This document shows positions 28,401 through 35,676 of a stretch of 64,000 nt of DNA, piece by piece. How positions within the stretch are numbered: the first letter of the stretch is position 1; each line of letters opens with the position of its first letter. The notes beneath the pieces were generated by a model that did no database searches, was not told where the DNA came from, and saw only the letters and a list, made by a program, of their open reading frames with translations. Position numbers and translations under genes: made by a program. This stretch comes from Pengzhenrongella sp031582905 (GTDB lineage Bacteria > Actinomycetota > Actinomycetes > Actinomycetales > Cellulomonadaceae): the NCBI RefSeq assembly GCF_031582905.1, contig NZ_CP133990.1, positions 3,534,001-3,598,000 on the forward strand, given 5' to 3'.

Positions 28401-29114
28401 GGCCGGGTCGTACTCCGGCGAGGTGCGGTGCACCTCCCAGTTGAAGCCGTCACCGTCGTGGTCGAAGGCGTACGACCCCTCGACGACGCCCATCATCGCG
28501 ACGGCCGCCGGGTTCATCACGGTCTGGTCGACGACGAGGTTGCTGATGATCCGCGGCTCTTCGTCGACGACGACGTTGTTCTCGCCGACCTGGTCGTAGG
28601 ACGTCATCCCGCCGGCCTGTGCGGGGCCGTTCGGGCCGTCGGGGTCGAAGAACAGCCGGCCGGCGTCCCGGAAGTTGGCCGGCGCGATGCGCGGGAACGT
28701 GCGGCCCGCGGCGCCGTAGTCCTTCGTGTCGTCCTCTTCGAGGTTGTTGAACGACCCGTCGACCGTGCGGAGCCCGTAGGGCAGCATCGGGCTGGGCACG
28801 CAGGTCCAGCTCCGGTCGTTGGGGTCGTCGCACAGGAGGCTGTACTCGGTGTCGCCCGTGGTGATCGCCTCGGCGTGCGCCTCGCCGATGTTGATCTGCT
28901 TGAGGATGAACTCGAGGTCCGCCTTGGTGAGGCGGAAGTCGGGGTCGGTGTCGGTGGCGGCCATCGCCGTCGGGCCGGTGATGATCCCGGCGAACGCGAC
29001 GCAGGCGCTCAGGCCGGCGCCGACGGCGGCACGCAACCGCGTGCCGGACCTGCGGCCGGTGCGGGGGCGGCCGGAGCCGCCGCCGTCCCGGCGTGGGACT
29101 GAGGGTGTGGACAT
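22497..29114 (-). CDS. giant secreted heme peroxidase with RTX, FN3 and 93-residue repeats (peroxicin-like)
   Basis: A 2,205-residue exported protein. Residues 1-52 form a long signal peptide. The animal-type heme peroxidase (peroxidase-cyclooxygenase superfamily) spans about 190-880: distal His near 283 in FGQFFDHGLDL, EHNRVA near 525, and proximal His near 617 in VYRFGHSML. Residues 900-1130 hold RTX-type calcium-binding repeats (GGIGDDSIWGHSGNDRLEG). About 1300-1540 look Ig/cadherin-like, 1545-1740 are two FN3 domains, and 1741-2205 are five 93-residue carboxypeptidase-regulatory-like repeats (TADTRTW, YRLYVQPNEPG). No sorting signal ends the protein. GGAGG lies 9 bases before ATG 29114; an upstream GTG/ATG at 29144 is less likely. 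It probably generates oxidants outside the cell. Confidence 0.88.
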   Translation of the reverse strand: MSTPSVPRRDGGGSGRPRTGRRSGTRLRAAVGAGLSACVAFAGIITGPTAMAATDTDPDFRLTKADLEFILKQINIGEAHAEAITTGDTEYSLLCDDPNDRSWTCVPSPMLPYGLRTVDGSFNNLEEDDTKDYGAAGRTFPRIAPANFRDAGRLFFDPDGPNGPAQAGGMTSYDQVGENNVVVDEEPRIISNLVVDQTVMNPAAVAMMGVVEGSYAFDHDGDGFNWEVHRTSPEYDPADPLPINPVTNRPFTPDRVFIPNVSPDVGLSAPFTGWFTLFGQFFDHGLDLVSKGGNGTVFVPVLPGDELYNPASPRTNFIPLTRATVTMAPGPDGQLGTSDDTREHTNRTTPFIDQNQTYTSHPSHQVFLREYELVHGRPVPTGHLLDGAKGGPPTWAEVKYQAKTILGIQLDDMDALTVPLLVTDPYGRFVAGPTGFPQIVVSETDVREGSIDTPVDATQAMDAGVSFLDDIANGAEPKLDTLGEPALDLYDSAKLDAHYITGDGRGNENIGLTAVHHIFHAEHNRVADQVMDVLEAPGNEALLRAYQSQDGIWDLGERVFQAGRFVTEMEYQHLVFEEFVRSIQPAIDAGPLNETRYDSNIDPSVTAEFAHAVYRFGHSMLTSDVDRAGFGTESLSLFDAFLNPSEFTDNGRLTPDQGAASLLMGMSKQTGNGIDEFVDSTLRNQLLGVALDLSAINIARARDTGMPTLNELRTVFYEETADSALKPYENWTEFELTLKNRASIVNFIAAYAPSIKAAGGSVDARRTAAQALMADPAFMSSNAGLNDIDLWVGGLAERNMDFGGMLGSTFNKVFEEHMEDLQNGDRFYYLFRTAGMDLINKLEANSFSELAMRTTDATGLHHNIFANPTRTFEVADQATWSDGDATTPDLAVINGWHRFDGEEHVVIHGTDAVDSLHGGIGDDSIWGHSGNDRLEGWQGNDILVGHGGNDVLTDSFGDDVIHGGDGDDAINAGSGLDLLFGGFGKDFILHGQDPTESFAGDDDDFIRGGNGLDVVTGNSGDDWLEGGGAFDLLQGDNALTFQNDPKGGADVLMGQGGLDDHDAEGGDDIMDNDGIDRHHGMLGFDWVTHKHDPRAANADLGLTIFQAPDVTLSRSRFAQVEGVSGWSRNDILRGGRAPGDPAFADDGGHELTQAGIDRISGLRELLGGGDVPKYGAQFMTKNAEKPHNIMLGGGGSDILESGAGDDYIDGDAALDFYLEWTNPANGAVERQETMQPFQTRVFNGTISPADIHIVRAIIPHQGEAAPDTAAFEDLREMYSITKLEDGLYRVAHIEEDAGGLASGVDILRNIELVQFADVTQDLLTGAVDPSSPSGTIEFSTMAPVEHEPLTATSALVDGVSGEPVPADDIEWVWQWADDEGEFTPSESEGALTSTFTPGDAEAGYALRVVATFTDAGGTLRTVASGLTSPVQNINDAPVYPQLVPQSPVIGEPVTFDQSQLNDADTLYNDDGDLIVTLNYQWQESNGTSWRNIANAKSSTFTPTEAQKDRRLRMILRFNDFLGTPEVVDLTTGPVSSVATVPTAPALGTVTVGHESATVTWTAVTGEQTGGVDLLGYAVQVLAEDGTTPVGPLRNVGADTTSLKVRGLTNGTTYRFRVQAANLVGGGAFSASSAAVTPVSLTPGAATISSAVAGDASATVTWAAPAETGGSAVTGYEIQVINAGGILTIREIPATATSHVITGLSNGVPHTFTVRALNDDGPGPWSAVSAEVLPSEDAEEPAEPGLSGTVTAGGVALGGASVNVYTADTRTWLKSVLTGADGSYSLTGLPAGSYRLYVQPNEPGYANQWHAGTSFESAATITVSGATTADIALVGTHTLSGVVRTGTGVLAGATVQVYTASTRTWLRSATSAADGAYSVAGLPVGSYRLYVQPNEPGLPNRWFGGASFETATVVTVDGATAMDVVLSGAGSLSGSVMAGGQPLSGAAVQVYTADTRTWVRSGTSGADGSYSVPGLTAGSYRLYVQPNEPGYPNRWFGGVSFETATEVAVDGATPMDVVLSTAGSLSGAVTAGGQALSGAAVQVYTADTRTWVRSGTSGADGAYSVAGLPAGSYRLYVQPNEPGYPNRWLGGASFETATVVTVDGATPMDVVLSGTHTLSGTVTAGGSPLEGASVSVYTADTRTWLKSVVSGANGSYSLTGLPAGSYRLYVQPNEPGHANRWFGGSGFDTATVIAVDGATQTDIGLG
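22500..23890 (-). repeat. five tandem 279-bp coding repeats
   Basis: Five units of 279 bases (93 codons) at the 3' end of the peroxidase gene. The central three units are nearly identical over long stretches; for example GACGTACAGGCGGTACGAG recurs at 279-base spacing. The outer two are more diverged. Such arrays can expand, contract or be collapsed in assembly. Confidence 0.85.
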
Positions 29115-29199
29115 CGTGCTGAACCTCCGGGGTGCGACCCGCAACGCACGGGCCGACCACGTCGTCGGCCCGCTGATCCCCCGGATCGTGTTCGTCGGA

Positions 29200-29221
29200 C
29201 CCTTGGGAAACCCTTGGAAAA
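29200..29221 (-). promoter_or_regulatory. 11-bp direct repeat upstream of the peroxidase gene
   Basis: CCCTTGGGAAA is followed directly by CCCTTGGAAAA, in the only A/T-containing part of the 162-base region between the peroxidase and crtEb genes, about 86-107 bases before the peroxidase start. Tandem 11-base spacing suits an activator bound on one helix face (the period used by SARP-type and PhoP-type proteins). Function is unproven. Confidence 0.35.
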
Positions 29222-29276
29222 CGGTCCAAAGCGGGCGAACCGGACAAACTTCACCCTCGAGGGGCGCCCCGGTTGC

Positions 29277-30149
29277 TCAGCTCAGCCGGGCGACCGCGAG
29301 GAGCAGCATGGTCACGAGAGCGCCCGTGACCAGGTTGAGCCACAGGAACACCCGCCAGCCCGCGTGGGCCCGCTCGCAGTCGGCGTCCCGGACCGACCAG
29401 AACCGGGCCGCGTTCACCGCGTACGGCAGGGGGAGCAGTGCCGCGAGCCACCCCGGCCACGGCACCGCGAGGAGGACGACGGCCGCCACGAGGTAGGCGA
29501 CGGTCGACGCCACGACGGTGCGGTGCGCGCCGAGGACGGTCGCGACGGACGCGAGCCCGCCCTCCCGGTCGGCGCGGACGTCCTGCACCGCGCCGAACGC
29601 GTGGGAGCCCATCCCCCACGCGACGAACGCGACGAGAACCGGCCAGGCGGTGCGCGCGGTGAGGTCGGCGCCGGTGAGGACGAGGGCGTAGAGCAGCGGT
29701 CCGACGAAGTGCATCGCGGACGTCACCGAGTCCACGACGGGCCGCTCCTTGAACCGCAGGCCCGGGGCGGAGTACGCCACGACGCCGAGGACGACGAGCG
29801 CGAGCACGAGGTTCGACGCCACGTCGCCGAGCGCCAGCAGCCACGCCAGCGCGGGCACGTTGGTCAGCGCACAGGCCCACAGGATCCGCCGGTGCACCGT
29901 CCGGGCGGTCGCCGGGTCCGCGAGCGCTCCCTCGATCCCACCCTTGCGCGGGTTGCGCAGGTCCGACTCGTAGTCGAAGACGTCGTTGATCCCGTACATC
30001 AGCAGGTTGTACGGGCCGAGGAAGTACAGGGCGCCGACCACGAGCGCGACGTCGATGCGCCCACCCGTCGCCAGGAGGTACCCGGCCGCGAACGGGAAGG
30101 CGGTGTTGACCCAGGAGAACGGCCGGGACGCCGCGAGGACGTCCTTCAC
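29277..30149 (-). CDS. crtEb: UbiA-family prenyltransferase, lycopene elongase type
   Basis: A 290-residue membrane prenyltransferase with eight or nine helices. The prenyl-diphosphate binding motif NDVFDYESD is near residue 50 and a second Asp motif DVRADREGG is near 185. In the context crtE-crtB-crtI-crtY-type cyclases it should add dimethylallyl units to lycopene, giving C45/C50 carotenoids such as decaprenoxanthin or sarcinaxanthin relatives. It is the last gene of the operon; its GTG start overlaps the crtYf stop (GTGA at 30146-30149). The gene name rests on synteny with Corynebacterium and Micrococcus clusters. Confidence 0.85.
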   Translation of the reverse strand: MKDVLAASRPFSWVNTAFPFAAGYLLATGGRIDVALVVGALYFLGPYNLLMYGINDVFDYESDLRNPRKGGIEGALADPATARTVHRRILWACALTNVPALAWLLALGDVASNLVLALVVLGVVAYSAPGLRFKERPVVDSVTSAMHFVGPLLYALVLTGADLTARTAWPVLVAFVAWGMGSHAFGAVQDVRADREGGLASVATVLGAHRTVVASTVAYLVAAVVLLAVPWPGWLAALLPLPYAVNAARFWSVRDADCERAHAGWRVFLWLNLVTGALVTMLLLAVARLS

Positions 30150-30502
30150 GCGTCCCCACCCGGGACGCCCGTTCCCGACGACGTGCCCGACGACGTGCCC
30201 GACGACGCCGCCCGCTCGCCCCGGCGGCCCAGCCACGTCCACAGCGCCGGCATGAGGAGCACCGCCGCGAGGGAGTACGCGAAGTCCTCGACCGGGGCAC
30301 CCCAGACGTAGACACCGAGGATGCGGTCGGGGTCGAACACGTAGAGGTCGGCGGCGATCATCAGGGTGTCGAACACGACCGTCAGGGCGACCAGCGTCAA
30401 CGCGGCCCACACCAGCGGCCCGGGCCGCAGCCGCCGCAGCACCGGCGCGACCACGAGCCCGAGCACGAGGAGCACGCCGACGTTCAGCACCGCGTTCGTC
30501 AT
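30146..30502 (-). CDS. crtYf: C50 carotenoid epsilon/gamma-cyclase subunit, CrtYf-like
   Basis: A 118-residue membrane protein with three hydrophobic segments and the lycopene-cyclase-domain phrase GVYVWGAPVEDFAYS. Such short proteins act as one half of a heterodimeric cyclase that closes the rings of C50 carotenoids. Its partner half is fused to the CrtI protein encoded just upstream. The C-terminus carries a short GTSS repeat. ATG 30502 overlaps the stop of the fused gene (ATGA) and its own stop overlaps crtEb. Which half corresponds to CrtYe or CrtYf is assigned by order only. Confidence 0.78.
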   Translation of the reverse strand: MTNAVLNVGVLLVLGLVVAPVLRRLRPGPLVWAALTLVALTVVFDTLMIAADLYVFDPDRILGVYVWGAPVEDFAYSLAAVLLMPALWTWLGRRGERAASSGTSSGTSSGTGVPGGDA

Positions 30503-32517
30503 CGCTGCCCCCGCCCGGTGACGCGCTGCCGGCCGCGGCCGACCGCGCGGCGCTGCGCGGCGAGATCGAGCGCGCGCCACGCCAGCAGCGCGTTGTAGGA
30601 CAGCAGCGCGAGGAAGAACGCCTCCTCGAGCGGCAGGTCGGGCGCGAGCAGGACACCGGTCATGTGCGGGCTCTCGCCGCGGGCGAAGATCCCGAGGGCG
30701 AGCCCCGCGACGTCCCACGCGAGGAAGAACACCACACCGACGGCGACGCAGATCGCGGCGCGTCGCGCGTCGACCCAGAAGGCCAGCCGGTAGCGCCGGT
30801 CGAGCGCGGCCAGACCCGCCAGGGCGACCAGCAGGGCGCCGAGGTAGACGAACCCGGTCACGGTGCCGTCCACCGCCGGGGCGGCGGGCGGCGCCGAGGA
30901 ACCCCGCCGCAGCGGGGCGGGCAGCCGCCCCGCGGACGTGTCACCGAGCAGCCGCTTCGCGACGAGCTCGGCGCTGATGAGGCACATCGGCAGCCCCACC
31001 CCCGGGATCGTGCTCCCGCCCACGTGCAGCAGGTTCGGCACCCGCGGGGACGCGTTGCCCGGACGGAACATCGCGCTCTGCGCGAGGGTGTGCTCCATCC
31101 CCAGCGCCGTGCCGCGCCACGCGGACAGGTCGCGGGCGAAGTCCGCCGGCCCGACGACGCGCCGGGTCACCACGCGCTCACGCAGGTCCGGGGTGCCCAT
31201 CCACGCCCCGGCCTGGTCGAGGTAGCGGTCGGCGTGCGCGTCGAGGGTCGCGCGGTCGTCCGCACCGCCCAGCGCGGGGTCGGCCGGGAACGGCACGAGG
31301 ACGAAGATGTTCTCGTGCCCGGGCGGCGCGGCGTCGGGGTCGGTCGCGGTCGTCCGGGAGACGTACATCGAGGCGACGTCCGGCACGCGCAGGCCGTCGA
31401 CGCCGCTGGCGGTGTCGTCCCCGAGGATGTCGCGGAAGTTCCCCGGCCAGTCCCGGGTGAAGAACAGCGAGTGGTGGGCGAGCTCCGGCAGCTCACCGCG
31501 GACGCCGGCGAGCACGAGCAGCGCCGAGATGCCGGGGCCGCGCCGCTCCCAGTCCGCGGCGGTGCGGGTCGCGTGCTGCGGCTCGAGCAGCCGGGTCTCG
31601 GTGTGGTGCAGGTCGGCTGCGGACACCACGACGTCCGCGGGGACGACCTCGCCGTCGGCCAGGCGGACGCCGCGCGCCCGGCCGGTGCGGCGCGGGTGGC
31701 GCAGCGAGCGCCCCTCGGGCTCGACGTCGATCGCGGCCACCTCGGTGCCGGTGCGGATCTCGACGCCGTGCGCGCGGGCGAGGCCCTCGATCGCCTCGAT
31801 GATCGTGTACATGCCGCCGCGCGGGAAGCGGACGCCGTCGACGAGGTCGAGGTGGCTCATGAGCGAGTACAGCGCGGGCACGCGGTACGGCGACGACCCG
31901 AGGAAGACCGCGTGGTACCCGAGCACCTGGCGCAGCCGCGGGTCGGTCACCGTGCGCGCGATGCGGTCCGCGAGCGTCGTGCCGAGCAGCCCGGCGAGCG
32001 TGCCGAGCCGGCGCAGCACCTCGCCCGACACCGCGCGGTCGGGCCTCGCGAACGTCGTGTAGAGGAAATGGTCGAGCGCCATCCGGTACGCGTCGCTGGA
32101 CTGCGCGGCGTACCCGCGCATGCGCTCGCCGGCTCCCGGCTCGAGCGCGTCGAAGGCCGCCCAGTTCGCCTCCGGATCGGCCGTGACGTCCAGGACGTCC
32201 GGCTCCGCGCCGGCCGGCGGCTCGAAGAAGACGCGGTACGCCGGGTCGAGCCGTTCGAGGTCGAGATGGTCCTCGACGCGCTCACCCATGAGCTCGAAGA
32301 AGTGCGCGAACACCTCGGGCATGAAGTACCAGGACGGTCCGGTGTCGAAGCGGAAGCCGTCCACCTCGAGCATCCCGGCCCGCCCGCCGACGCGCTCGTG
32401 CCGTTCGAGCAGCGTCACCCGGGCACCCCCGCGGGCGAGGAGCGCCGCGGTCGCGAGCCCGGCGATGCCCCCGCCGACGACGACGACGCGTGCGCCGACC
32501 AGTCCGTCGCCGCTCAC
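30499..32517 (-). CDS. crtI: phytoene desaturase fused to a lycopene-cyclase-type domain (CrtI-CrtYe)
   Basis: A 672-residue protein. Residues 1-535 are a full bacterial phytoene desaturase: N-terminal FAD fold VVVVGGGIAGLATAALLARGG, GGRAGMLEVDGFRFDTGPSWY, and C-terminal HVGGSTIPGVGLPMCLISAELV. After a Pro/Ala linker (about 536-555) comes a CrtYe-like cyclase half with three or four helices and PDLPLEEAFF. CrtI makes lycopene from phytoene; the appended half should pair with CrtYf. In the described Corynebacterium operon these are separate genes. The fusion could be natural or could arise from a one-base error near the joint. Start GTG 32517 overlaps the crtB stop (GTGA). Confidence 0.85.
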   Translation of the reverse strand: MSGDGLVGARVVVVGGGIAGLATAALLARGGARVTLLERHERVGGRAGMLEVDGFRFDTGPSWYFMPEVFAHFFELMGERVEDHLDLERLDPAYRVFFEPPAGAEPDVLDVTADPEANWAAFDALEPGAGERMRGYAAQSSDAYRMALDHFLYTTFARPDRAVSGEVLRRLGTLAGLLGTTLADRIARTVTDPRLRQVLGYHAVFLGSSPYRVPALYSLMSHLDLVDGVRFPRGGMYTIIEAIEGLARAHGVEIRTGTEVAAIDVEPEGRSLRHPRRTGRARGVRLADGEVVPADVVVSAADLHHTETRLLEPQHATRTAADWERRGPGISALLVLAGVRGELPELAHHSLFFTRDWPGNFRDILGDDTASGVDGLRVPDVASMYVSRTTATDPDAAPPGHENIFVLVPFPADPALGGADDRATLDAHADRYLDQAGAWMGTPDLRERVVTRRVVGPADFARDLSAWRGTALGMEHTLAQSAMFRPGNASPRVPNLLHVGGSTIPGVGLPMCLISAELVAKRLLGDTSAGRLPAPLRRGSSAPPAAPAVDGTVTGFVYLGALLVALAGLAALDRRYRLAFWVDARRAAICVAVGVVFFLAWDVAGLALGIFARGESPHMTGVLLAPDLPLEEAFFLALLSYNALLAWRALDLAAQRRAVGRGRQRVTGRGQR

Positions 32518-33410
32518 GCGCGCACCCCGGTCCCGGGCATCGTCCGGGGCAGCGCCTCGGCCAGCACCGACCGCGTGAGCACGGCGACCTTCCCCGGCGC
32601 GGAGACCCGGACCCGGCGCGCCAGCAGCTCCTGGGGCGGGGTCGCCGCGAGCTCGGCCGCGAGGCGGTCGTACAGGCCGAGGGTCGCCGCGACCGCGAGC
32701 CGCGCGCGGCGGGGCAGCGACGGCAGCGCGGCCCGCGCGGTGGCGGCGTCGCGCTCGATCTCCGCAAGCAGCGCCGCGAGCGTCGGGGCGTCCAGCGACC
32801 CCGGGGTCACCCCCGGGAAGTAGCTGCGGCCCAGACCCGCGCTGTCCTCGGCGAGGTCGCGCAGGAAGTTGACCTTCTGGAACGCGGCGCCGAGCGCACG
32901 CGCGCCGGCGGTGACGTCCGGCGCGGCCACCACCAGCGGGTCACCGGGGCGGCGACCCGAGTTGAGGAAGACCGCCAGGCACATGAGCCCGACCACCTCG
33001 GCGGACCCGTAGACGTACCGCTCGTAGGACTCCTGGTCGTGCACGCGCACCGTGAGGTCCATCCGCATGGACGCGAAGAACGGGTCGATGACGTCCGGAC
33101 CGATGCCCACCCGCCGCGCGGTGCGCGCGAACGCGTGCACGACGAGGTTGGTGGACCAGCCGGAGGACAGCGCGCGCTCGACCTGCTGGTCGAGCTCGTC
33201 CAGCATCTGGCCCGCGTCGTCGCCGCCGCGGGTGTCCACGATCTCGTCGGCGATCCGCACGAGCGCGTACACCGCCTCGATGTCGGTGCGTGCCTGCGGT
33301 CCGAGCAGGCGGGTGCCGAGCCCGAACGACGTCGAGTAGCCCTGCAGGACCGCCCGGCTCGCCCGCGCCGCCGTCCGGTCGTACAGCCGGACCCCGGTCG
33401 TCGCTGCCAT
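32514..33410 (-). CDS. crtB: phytoene synthase
   Basis: A 298-residue squalene/phytoene synthase condensing two geranylgeranyl diphosphates to phytoene. The two substrate-binding motifs are AVYALVRIADEIVD (first Asp-rich motif) and NFLRDLAEDSAGLGRSYFP (second). The N-terminal YSTSFGLGTRLL phrase is typical. ATG 33410 shares one base with the crtE stop (TGATG), and the gene ends in a GTGA overlap with crtI, so crtE-crtB-crtI-crtYf-crtEb reads as one tightly coupled operon. Confidence 0.92.
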   Translation of the reverse strand: MAATTGVRLYDRTAARASRAVLQGYSTSFGLGTRLLGPQARTDIEAVYALVRIADEIVDTRGGDDAGQMLDELDQQVERALSSGWSTNLVVHAFARTARRVGIGPDVIDPFFASMRMDLTVRVHDQESYERYVYGSAEVVGLMCLAVFLNSGRRPGDPLVVAAPDVTAGARALGAAFQKVNFLRDLAEDSAGLGRSYFPGVTPGSLDAPTLAALLAEIERDAATARAALPSLPRRARLAVAATLGLYDRLAAELAATPPQELLARRVRVSAPGKVAVLTRSVLAEALPRTMPGTGVRA

Positions 33411-34570
33411 CAGTGCCCTCTCCCGGCCATCTCGTCCACCAACGCGCACAGGTAGTCCGCGAGCTCCGCGGGCAGGTGCCCCCGCGCGACGTCGTGCGCC
33501 GTGCCGGCGGCGCGGGCGGCCACCGCCCGCAGCTCGTCCCGGGCGCCGCACCCCGCCATGACCTCCCGGACGCGCGCGGCGGCGTCGTCGTCGAGGTCGG
33601 GGCGCCCGACGTGGGCGTCCAGCAGCGCGCGCCCGGCGTCGTCGGCCCGCAGGTAGGACAACCGCAGCAGCTCGGTGCGCTTGCCCGCCCGCAGGTCGGA
33701 CAACACCGACTTGCCGGTACGGCCGGGGTCGCCGAAGACGCCGAGCTCGTCGTCCACGAGCTGGAAGGCGGTGCCCAGGGCGGTCCCGAACCGGGCGAGC
33801 GCGACCTGCGTGCGCTCGTCGGCGCGGGCCAGCACGGCGCCGGCGTTCAGCGGGACGGCGCACGTGTACGCCGCGGTCTTGAGCTCGGCGACCAGCAGCG
33901 TGTCGACGTGCGCGGGCGGCCGCAGCCCGGACGCCATGTCGAGCAGCTCACCGGCGACCGTGGTGCTGACCCCGTCCACCAGCAGGTCGATCACGGCGAC
34001 CTTGAGGTCCGCGTCGACCGGTGCGCGGGTGACCATGCCGAACGCGGCGACCAGCGCGAGGTCGCCGCCCAGCAGCCCGGCGGCCAGCACGTGGTCCTCC
34101 GCGCCGGGCCCGACGACGCCGTCGGCGGCGAGGGACGCGCGGTAGGAGCCGGCGAGGTTGGGGCGGCCCCGGCGCACCTCGTCGTGGTCGAGGAGGTCGT
34201 CGTGGACGACCATCGCGGTGTGCAGGAGCTCCTGCGCGGCGGCGACGTGCGCGGCACCGACGACGTCGTCGCCGCCCAGCCCGAGGTAGGCGGCCAGCGT
34301 GAGCCGCGGTCGCAGCAGCTTGCCGCCGACCTGGTCGGCGAGGTGCGCCCAGAGCGTCCCGTAGCCGGGGTCCAGGCGGGCCCCGCCGGACTGCCGCTCG
34401 GCCAGGTACCCGTCGAGCACGTCGACGGTCGCGGCGAGCCCGTCCGTCACGGCGTCGCTCAGGGTCACGGCGTCGCGCGGGCCGGGCGCCCCCGGGCGTG
34501 CCAGGAGCGCGCCCGGCTCCGGGATGGACCGGGCGGTCGTGTCGGGGTCGGCGGCGGCGCGCGCGTGCAC
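33410..34570 (-). CDS. crtE: polyprenyl (geranylgeranyl) diphosphate synthase
   Basis: A 386-residue trans-prenyltransferase and first gene of the carotenoid operon. The first Asp-rich motif is VVHDDLLDHDEVRRG with KLLRPRL upstream; the second is FQLVDDELGVFGD, followed by GKRTELL. Product length cannot be read with certainty, but operon context favours C20 geranylgeranyl diphosphate. The annotated start is GTG 34570; a GGAGAGG sequence lies about 18 bases upstream, rather far, so the start is tentative. A palindrome at 34604-34623 sits just upstream. Confidence 0.9.
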   Translation of the reverse strand: MHARAAADPDTTARSIPEPGALLARPGAPGPRDAVTLSDAVTDGLAATVDVLDGYLAERQSGGARLDPGYGTLWAHLADQVGGKLLRPRLTLAAYLGLGGDDVVGAAHVAAAQELLHTAMVVHDDLLDHDEVRRGRPNLAGSYRASLAADGVVGPGAEDHVLAAGLLGGDLALVAAFGMVTRAPVDADLKVAVIDLLVDGVSTTVAGELLDMASGLRPPAHVDTLLVAELKTAAYTCAVPLNAGAVLARADERTQVALARFGTALGTAFQLVDDELGVFGDPGRTGKSVLSDLRAGKRTELLRLSYLRADDAGRALLDAHVGRPDLDDDAAARVREVMAGCGARDELRAVAARAAGTAHDVARGHLPAELADYLCALVDEMAGRGH

Positions 34571-34603
34571 CTCGGGGCAACGTGCGTGTCCTCTCCTGGG
34601 TGA

Positions 34604-34623
34604 ATGCTCAGCCTACTGAGTAT
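34604..34623. promoter_or_regulatory. palindromic operator candidate for the carotenoid operon
   Basis: ATGCTCAG CCTA CTGAGTAT, an inverted repeat with 8-base arms and one mismatch, centred about 43 bases upstream of crtE in the 136-base gap to divergent galE. It is the most AT-rich point of the gap. MarR-type CrtR repressors bind comparable sites before crtE in corynebacteria; no marR gene is adjacent here. Confidence 0.5.
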
Positions 34624-34706
34624 CGGCGCGGGGCACCGCTGGAACGGTCTGCCGCGGGTCGTCCGCCGGTCGGCCGGTGGAGCAGCGTCTCGGTAGTGTC
34701 CCCACC

Positions 34707-35676
34707 ATGACCTGGATGGTGACCGGCGGCGCGGGGTACATCGGCTCGCACGTGGTGAAGGCGTTCGGCGAGGTGGGCCTGCGCACCGTCGTGCTGGACG
34801 ACCTGTCCAGCGGGCACGAGGCCTTCGTCCCGGCGGGCGTGCCGCTCGTGCGCGGCTCGATCCTCGACACGCCGCTGGTGCGCCAGGTGCTCACGGAGCA
34901 CGCCGTGACCGGCGTCGTGCACCTCGCCGGCTTCAAGTACGCCGGGGTGAGCGTGCAGCGCCCGCTGCACACCTACGAGCAGAACGTCACCGGCACGGCG
35001 AGCCTGCTGACGGCGATGGCCGACACGGGGGTCGACGCCATGGTGTTCTCCTCCAGCGCCGCGACCTACGGCACCCCACGCACCGACCTCGTCACCGAGA
35101 GCACGCCGACCGCCCCGGAGTCGCCCTACGGGGAGAGCAAGCTCATCGGCGAATGGCTGCTGCGGGACCAGGGCGTCGCCACCGGGCTGCGCCACACGTC
35201 CCTGCGCTACTTCAACGTCGTCGGCTCCGGCTCCCCGGACCTGTACGACACCAGCCCGCACAACCTGTTCCCGCTCGTGCTCGAGGCGCTCGTCGAGGGC
35301 CGCACCCCCGCATCAACGGCGTCGACTACGACACGCCCGACGGCACCTGCGTCCGGGACTACGTGCACGTCGCCGACCTCGCGCACTCCCATGTCGCCGC
35401 GGCGCGCGCTTCGCCGACGGCCGCCCGCTCGAGCGGGTCTACAACCTCGGCAGCGGTCAGGGGGCGTCGGTCCGCCAGATCATGGAGACGATGGCCGAGG
35501 TCACCGGGGTCGGCTTCGACCCCGAGATCGGCCCGCGCCGGCCCGGTGACCCGGACCGGATCGTGGCGTCCGGCGAGCTGGCCGCGCGCGACCTGGAGTG
35601 GGTGATGCGGCACTCCCTGGCCGACATGGTCGCGACGGCGTGGAACGCCCGCCGGCGCGCTCAGCGCTCCGCCTGA
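34707..35676 (+). CDS. galE: UDP-glucose 4-epimerase (two frameshifts)
   Basis: Extended short-chain dehydrogenase interconverting UDP-glucose and UDP-galactose. NAD binding GGAGYIGSH is at residues 7-15, the catalytic Tyr in SPYGESK is near 145, and LRYFNVVGS follows. The frame is lost twice: at the C5 run 35305-35309 (one more C joins EGRTP to RINGVDYDTPDGTC) and near 35402 (then RFADGRPLERVYNLGSGQG). The corrected protein has about 323 residues, normal for GalE. Divergent from the carotenoid operon. A tandem 18-base duplication (35667-35702) covers its stop codon. ATG 34707 is preferred over 34677 because the fold begins directly after it. Confidence 0.85.

Noticed and set aside
23988..29102. 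Open frame of 1,704 codons on the plus strand
   Set aside because: It is antisense to the peroxidase gene. Its Val/Arg/Asp-rich text has no domain, and high-GC codon bias keeps the opposite frame free of stops.
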